Of a stretch of 64,000 nt of DNA, positions 62,873 through 64,000 are shown piece after piece. Source of the stretch: an uncultured Tenacibaculum sp. (GTDB lineage Bacteria > Bacteroidota > Bacteroidia > Flavobacteriales > Flavobacteriaceae); assembly GCF_947494125.1 (NCBI RefSeq), contig NZ_CANLTU010000011.1, positions 22,038 through 86,037 on the forward strand, in the 5' to 3' direction. Position numbers and translations under genes: made by a program. The notes beneath the pieces are model-generated. The model searched no databases and was not told the origin of the DNA. It saw only the letters and a program-made list of their open reading frames with translations. Every line of letters begins with the position of its first letter. Within the stretch, counting starts at the first letter, position 1.

Positions 62873-62939
62873 ATGTTCAATTTTAGCCCAATATTTTCAT
62901 TAGTTTTTATATCTGTATAACTTTTCATTTTCCTTAAGT

Positions 62940-63389
62940 TTATTCGATTATCATAAATTTCCTATACACATCTGTAAATTGCTCTCCTGCAAACTTTGCT
63001 AGTTTTGAACTCTTGAAGTAAAGACGAGATCCGACGTCTGAAAATGTAACCCAACGACAATTGTCGTCGTAACGAAAGCCTGAAGAACTCATTTTAAATG
63101 ACGGAAAGTATTTACACTCATTAGAATCATCCCAATCCGCCACACATTCTTCATTTAAAGATTTACATAATAATTCAGCTACATATTGATATTTTAAATG
63201 TTCAGGAATATTCTCAAACATTTTATCAAGTTCTTTTTGAGTAATATTGTTATTATCTAAAACATCTTGAACCGTTTTTATACCTTCAATTATTTTTTTA
63301 GGTATAGCTTCAAATTTAACTTCTCCTGTTTCCTTGTCAAAGCTTTTTACTTTGAACCCTTCTGGGATTTCAATTTTTAATGTTTCCAT
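62940..63389 (-). CDS. Unknown soluble protein (phage-like type)
   Basis: A 149-residue protein: METLKIEIPEGFKVKSFDKETG then VKFEAIPK, with ITQKELDKMFEN and a C-terminal half containing SRLYFKSSKLAKFAGEQFTDVYRKFM. I recall similar proteins in flavobacterial genomes and phages, where they occur as accessory ORFs. No signal peptide. A small plus-strand ORF is divergent 20 bases upstream. Confidence 0.65.
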   Translation of the reverse strand: METLKIEIPEGFKVKSFDKETGEVKFEAIPKKIIEGIKTVQDVLDNNNITQKELDKMFENIPEHLKYQYVAELLCKSLNEECVADWDDSNECKYFPSFKMSSSGFRYDDNCRWVTFSDVGSRLYFKSSKLAKFAGEQFTDVYRKFMIIE

Positions 63390-63409
63390 GTTTTTACTAT
63401 TTTTATTTT

Positions 63410-63532
63410 ATGAAAAATAGCTACGAACAATTTAATACTGAAATTAAAAAAACTAAAGAGATATCAATTTTAACTAAATTGTATTCAATTTCTCTATCTC
63501 TAACTTTTATTACGCTCTTTTTGTGGAATTAA
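63410..63532 (+). CDS. Possible small membrane peptide
   Basis: A 40-residue frame (MKNSYEQFNTEIKKTKEI followed by a hydrophobic end LSLTFITLFLWN) divergent from the 62940 gene. It is too short to be sure and has no other support than codon pattern. Confidence 0.3.
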   Translation: MKNSYEQFNTEIKKTKEISILTKLYSISLSLTFITLFLWN

Positions 63533-63823
63533 TATCGAGGTTAAACTACGTTTATAATATTTACTATTGTTGCATTCATCAATTAGACTTCATTTTAGAA
63601 TTTATATATTCTTTCTCGTTTTCCTAAAACCTATAACATAAAAGTGAATTTTCACATGTTAAATACATATATATTCTTAAAATATATTAAAATCTCACTT
63701 TAATAAATATCATACCCCCCCTATAAACATAAGCAACAACAATTCGAAGATGCCATATAACTTTCATTTTGTGAAAGTTATGAGAGTTTATCAAAAATTT
63801 TATTAATTTTATTGAAATTTTTA
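63533..63823. other. Spacer before the tRNA-Gly promoter
   Basis: About 290 AT-rich bases without a convincing gene; a minus-strand frame (63687-63908) crosses the tRNA promoter and is judged random. Confidence 0.45.
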
Positions 63824-63853
63824 TTGCAAATTCTAGAAACTGTTTTATATTTG
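63824..63853 (+). promoter_or_regulatory. Promoter of the tRNA-Gly transcript
   Basis: TTG (63824-63826), 19 bp, TATATTTG (63846-63853): identical in form to the tRNA-Met promoter. Transcription would begin about 75 bases before the tRNA. Confidence 0.75.
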
Positions 63854-63934
63854 CAACCGCTTTACAGAGTAAGCTACTATTAGGTTTCTTATAATGTAAA
63901 CACAGCAAGTAATTGTTGAAAAATCTTTACCAAT

Positions 63935-64000
63935 GCGAGAGTAGCTCAGTTGGTAGAGCGTCAGCCTTCCAAGCTGAATGTCGCCAGTTCGAACCTGGTC
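63935..64000 (+). tRNA. tRNA-Gly (anticodon TCC), cut by the window end
   Basis: Acceptor start GCGAGAG, D arm GCTCAGTTGGTAGAGC, anticodon stem TCAGC/GCTGA with loop CTTCCAA (anticodon TCC), and T arm CCAG-TTCGAAC-CTGG are visible. The 3' acceptor strand lies beyond the edge. Confidence 0.93.

Noticed and set aside
63687..63908. A 73-codon minus-strand frame upstream of the tRNA-Gly
   Set aside because: It overlaps a perfect tRNA promoter and has no recognisable start signal.

Overview
This is a low-GC window (roughly 30% GC) from a member of the Flavobacteriia (Bacteroidota), most likely a marine relative of Tenacibaculum, Kordia or Polaribacter. The evidence is the gene content (BshC, HmuY plus a TonB receptor, DUF6607, DUF2271, YqgE, a START-like protein, many LytTR regulators) and the Bacteroidota promoter form TTG-N19-TAnnTTTG seen ahead of both tRNAs and several genes. 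The exact genus is inference.

Layout. 1-9340: housekeeping genes (rlmF end, bshC, a methyltransferase, a BatA-type protein, a dihydroorotase-like protein without its metal ligands, DUF4870, an esterase, a sterol-desaturase-type hydroxylase, bcp, an endonuclease III without its iron-sulfur cysteines). 9399-13343: an ECF-like sigma factor, an unknown protein and a TPR histidine kinase/LytTR pair. 13411-32997: an accessory island of proteins that carry no signal peptide: an Ntn-type amide hydrolase, a BBE-type FAD oxidase, a GH18 protein, a tandem AraC-domain regulator that is frameshifted, a phage tail-collar protein, a 964-residue unknown, a GT-methyltransferase-GT fusion, DUF1906, DUF1842, a YtcJ-type amidohydrolase and several unknown small proteins. 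33136-45510: uvrA, a transglutaminase-like TPR protein, then a haem/iron module (hmuY-type lipoprotein and TonB receptor on the minus strand; DUF6607, ankyrin, DUF2271 and a PepSY-flavodoxin-reductase fusion on the plus strand). 45511-49830: a gene-poor stretch with candidate structured RNAs, small ORFs and a double-glycine-leader peptide. 49833-64000: DoxX/HxlR pair, a LytS/LytTR-type two-component system, YqgE, class IV aminotransferase, tRNA-Met, a NarL-type regulator, MBL and GNAT enzymes, and a tRNA-Gly cut by the window end.

The most striking result concerns the accessory island. Five intergenic regions (before 13533, the AraC gene, 29514, 30517 and 32740) carry the same promoter architecture: two or three direct repeats close to TCACAACAT, spaced 21-22 bp, with exactly 28 bp between the last repeat and a TAnnTTTA/TAnnTTCA box. 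Spacing of two helical turns is typical of AraC-family sites, and the only AraC gene in the window lies inside the island, behind one of these promoters, so the island looks like a regulon with its own autoregulated activator. That regulator is split by a frame change at a run of eight A residues, which could be a phase switch, programmed frameshifting or decay. Two of the promoters (and partly a third locus) are followed by a shared structured leader.

A second unusual layer is a repeated locus of about 180-215 nt (45638, 62690, partial at 48759) with complementary ends, a conserved core and a terminator-like 3' end, which looks like a multicopy noncoding RNA. Two small paralogous proteins (48942 and 61189) share similar upstream sequence with it. 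All function statements rest on reading the sequence and on family knowledge; no database search was run.
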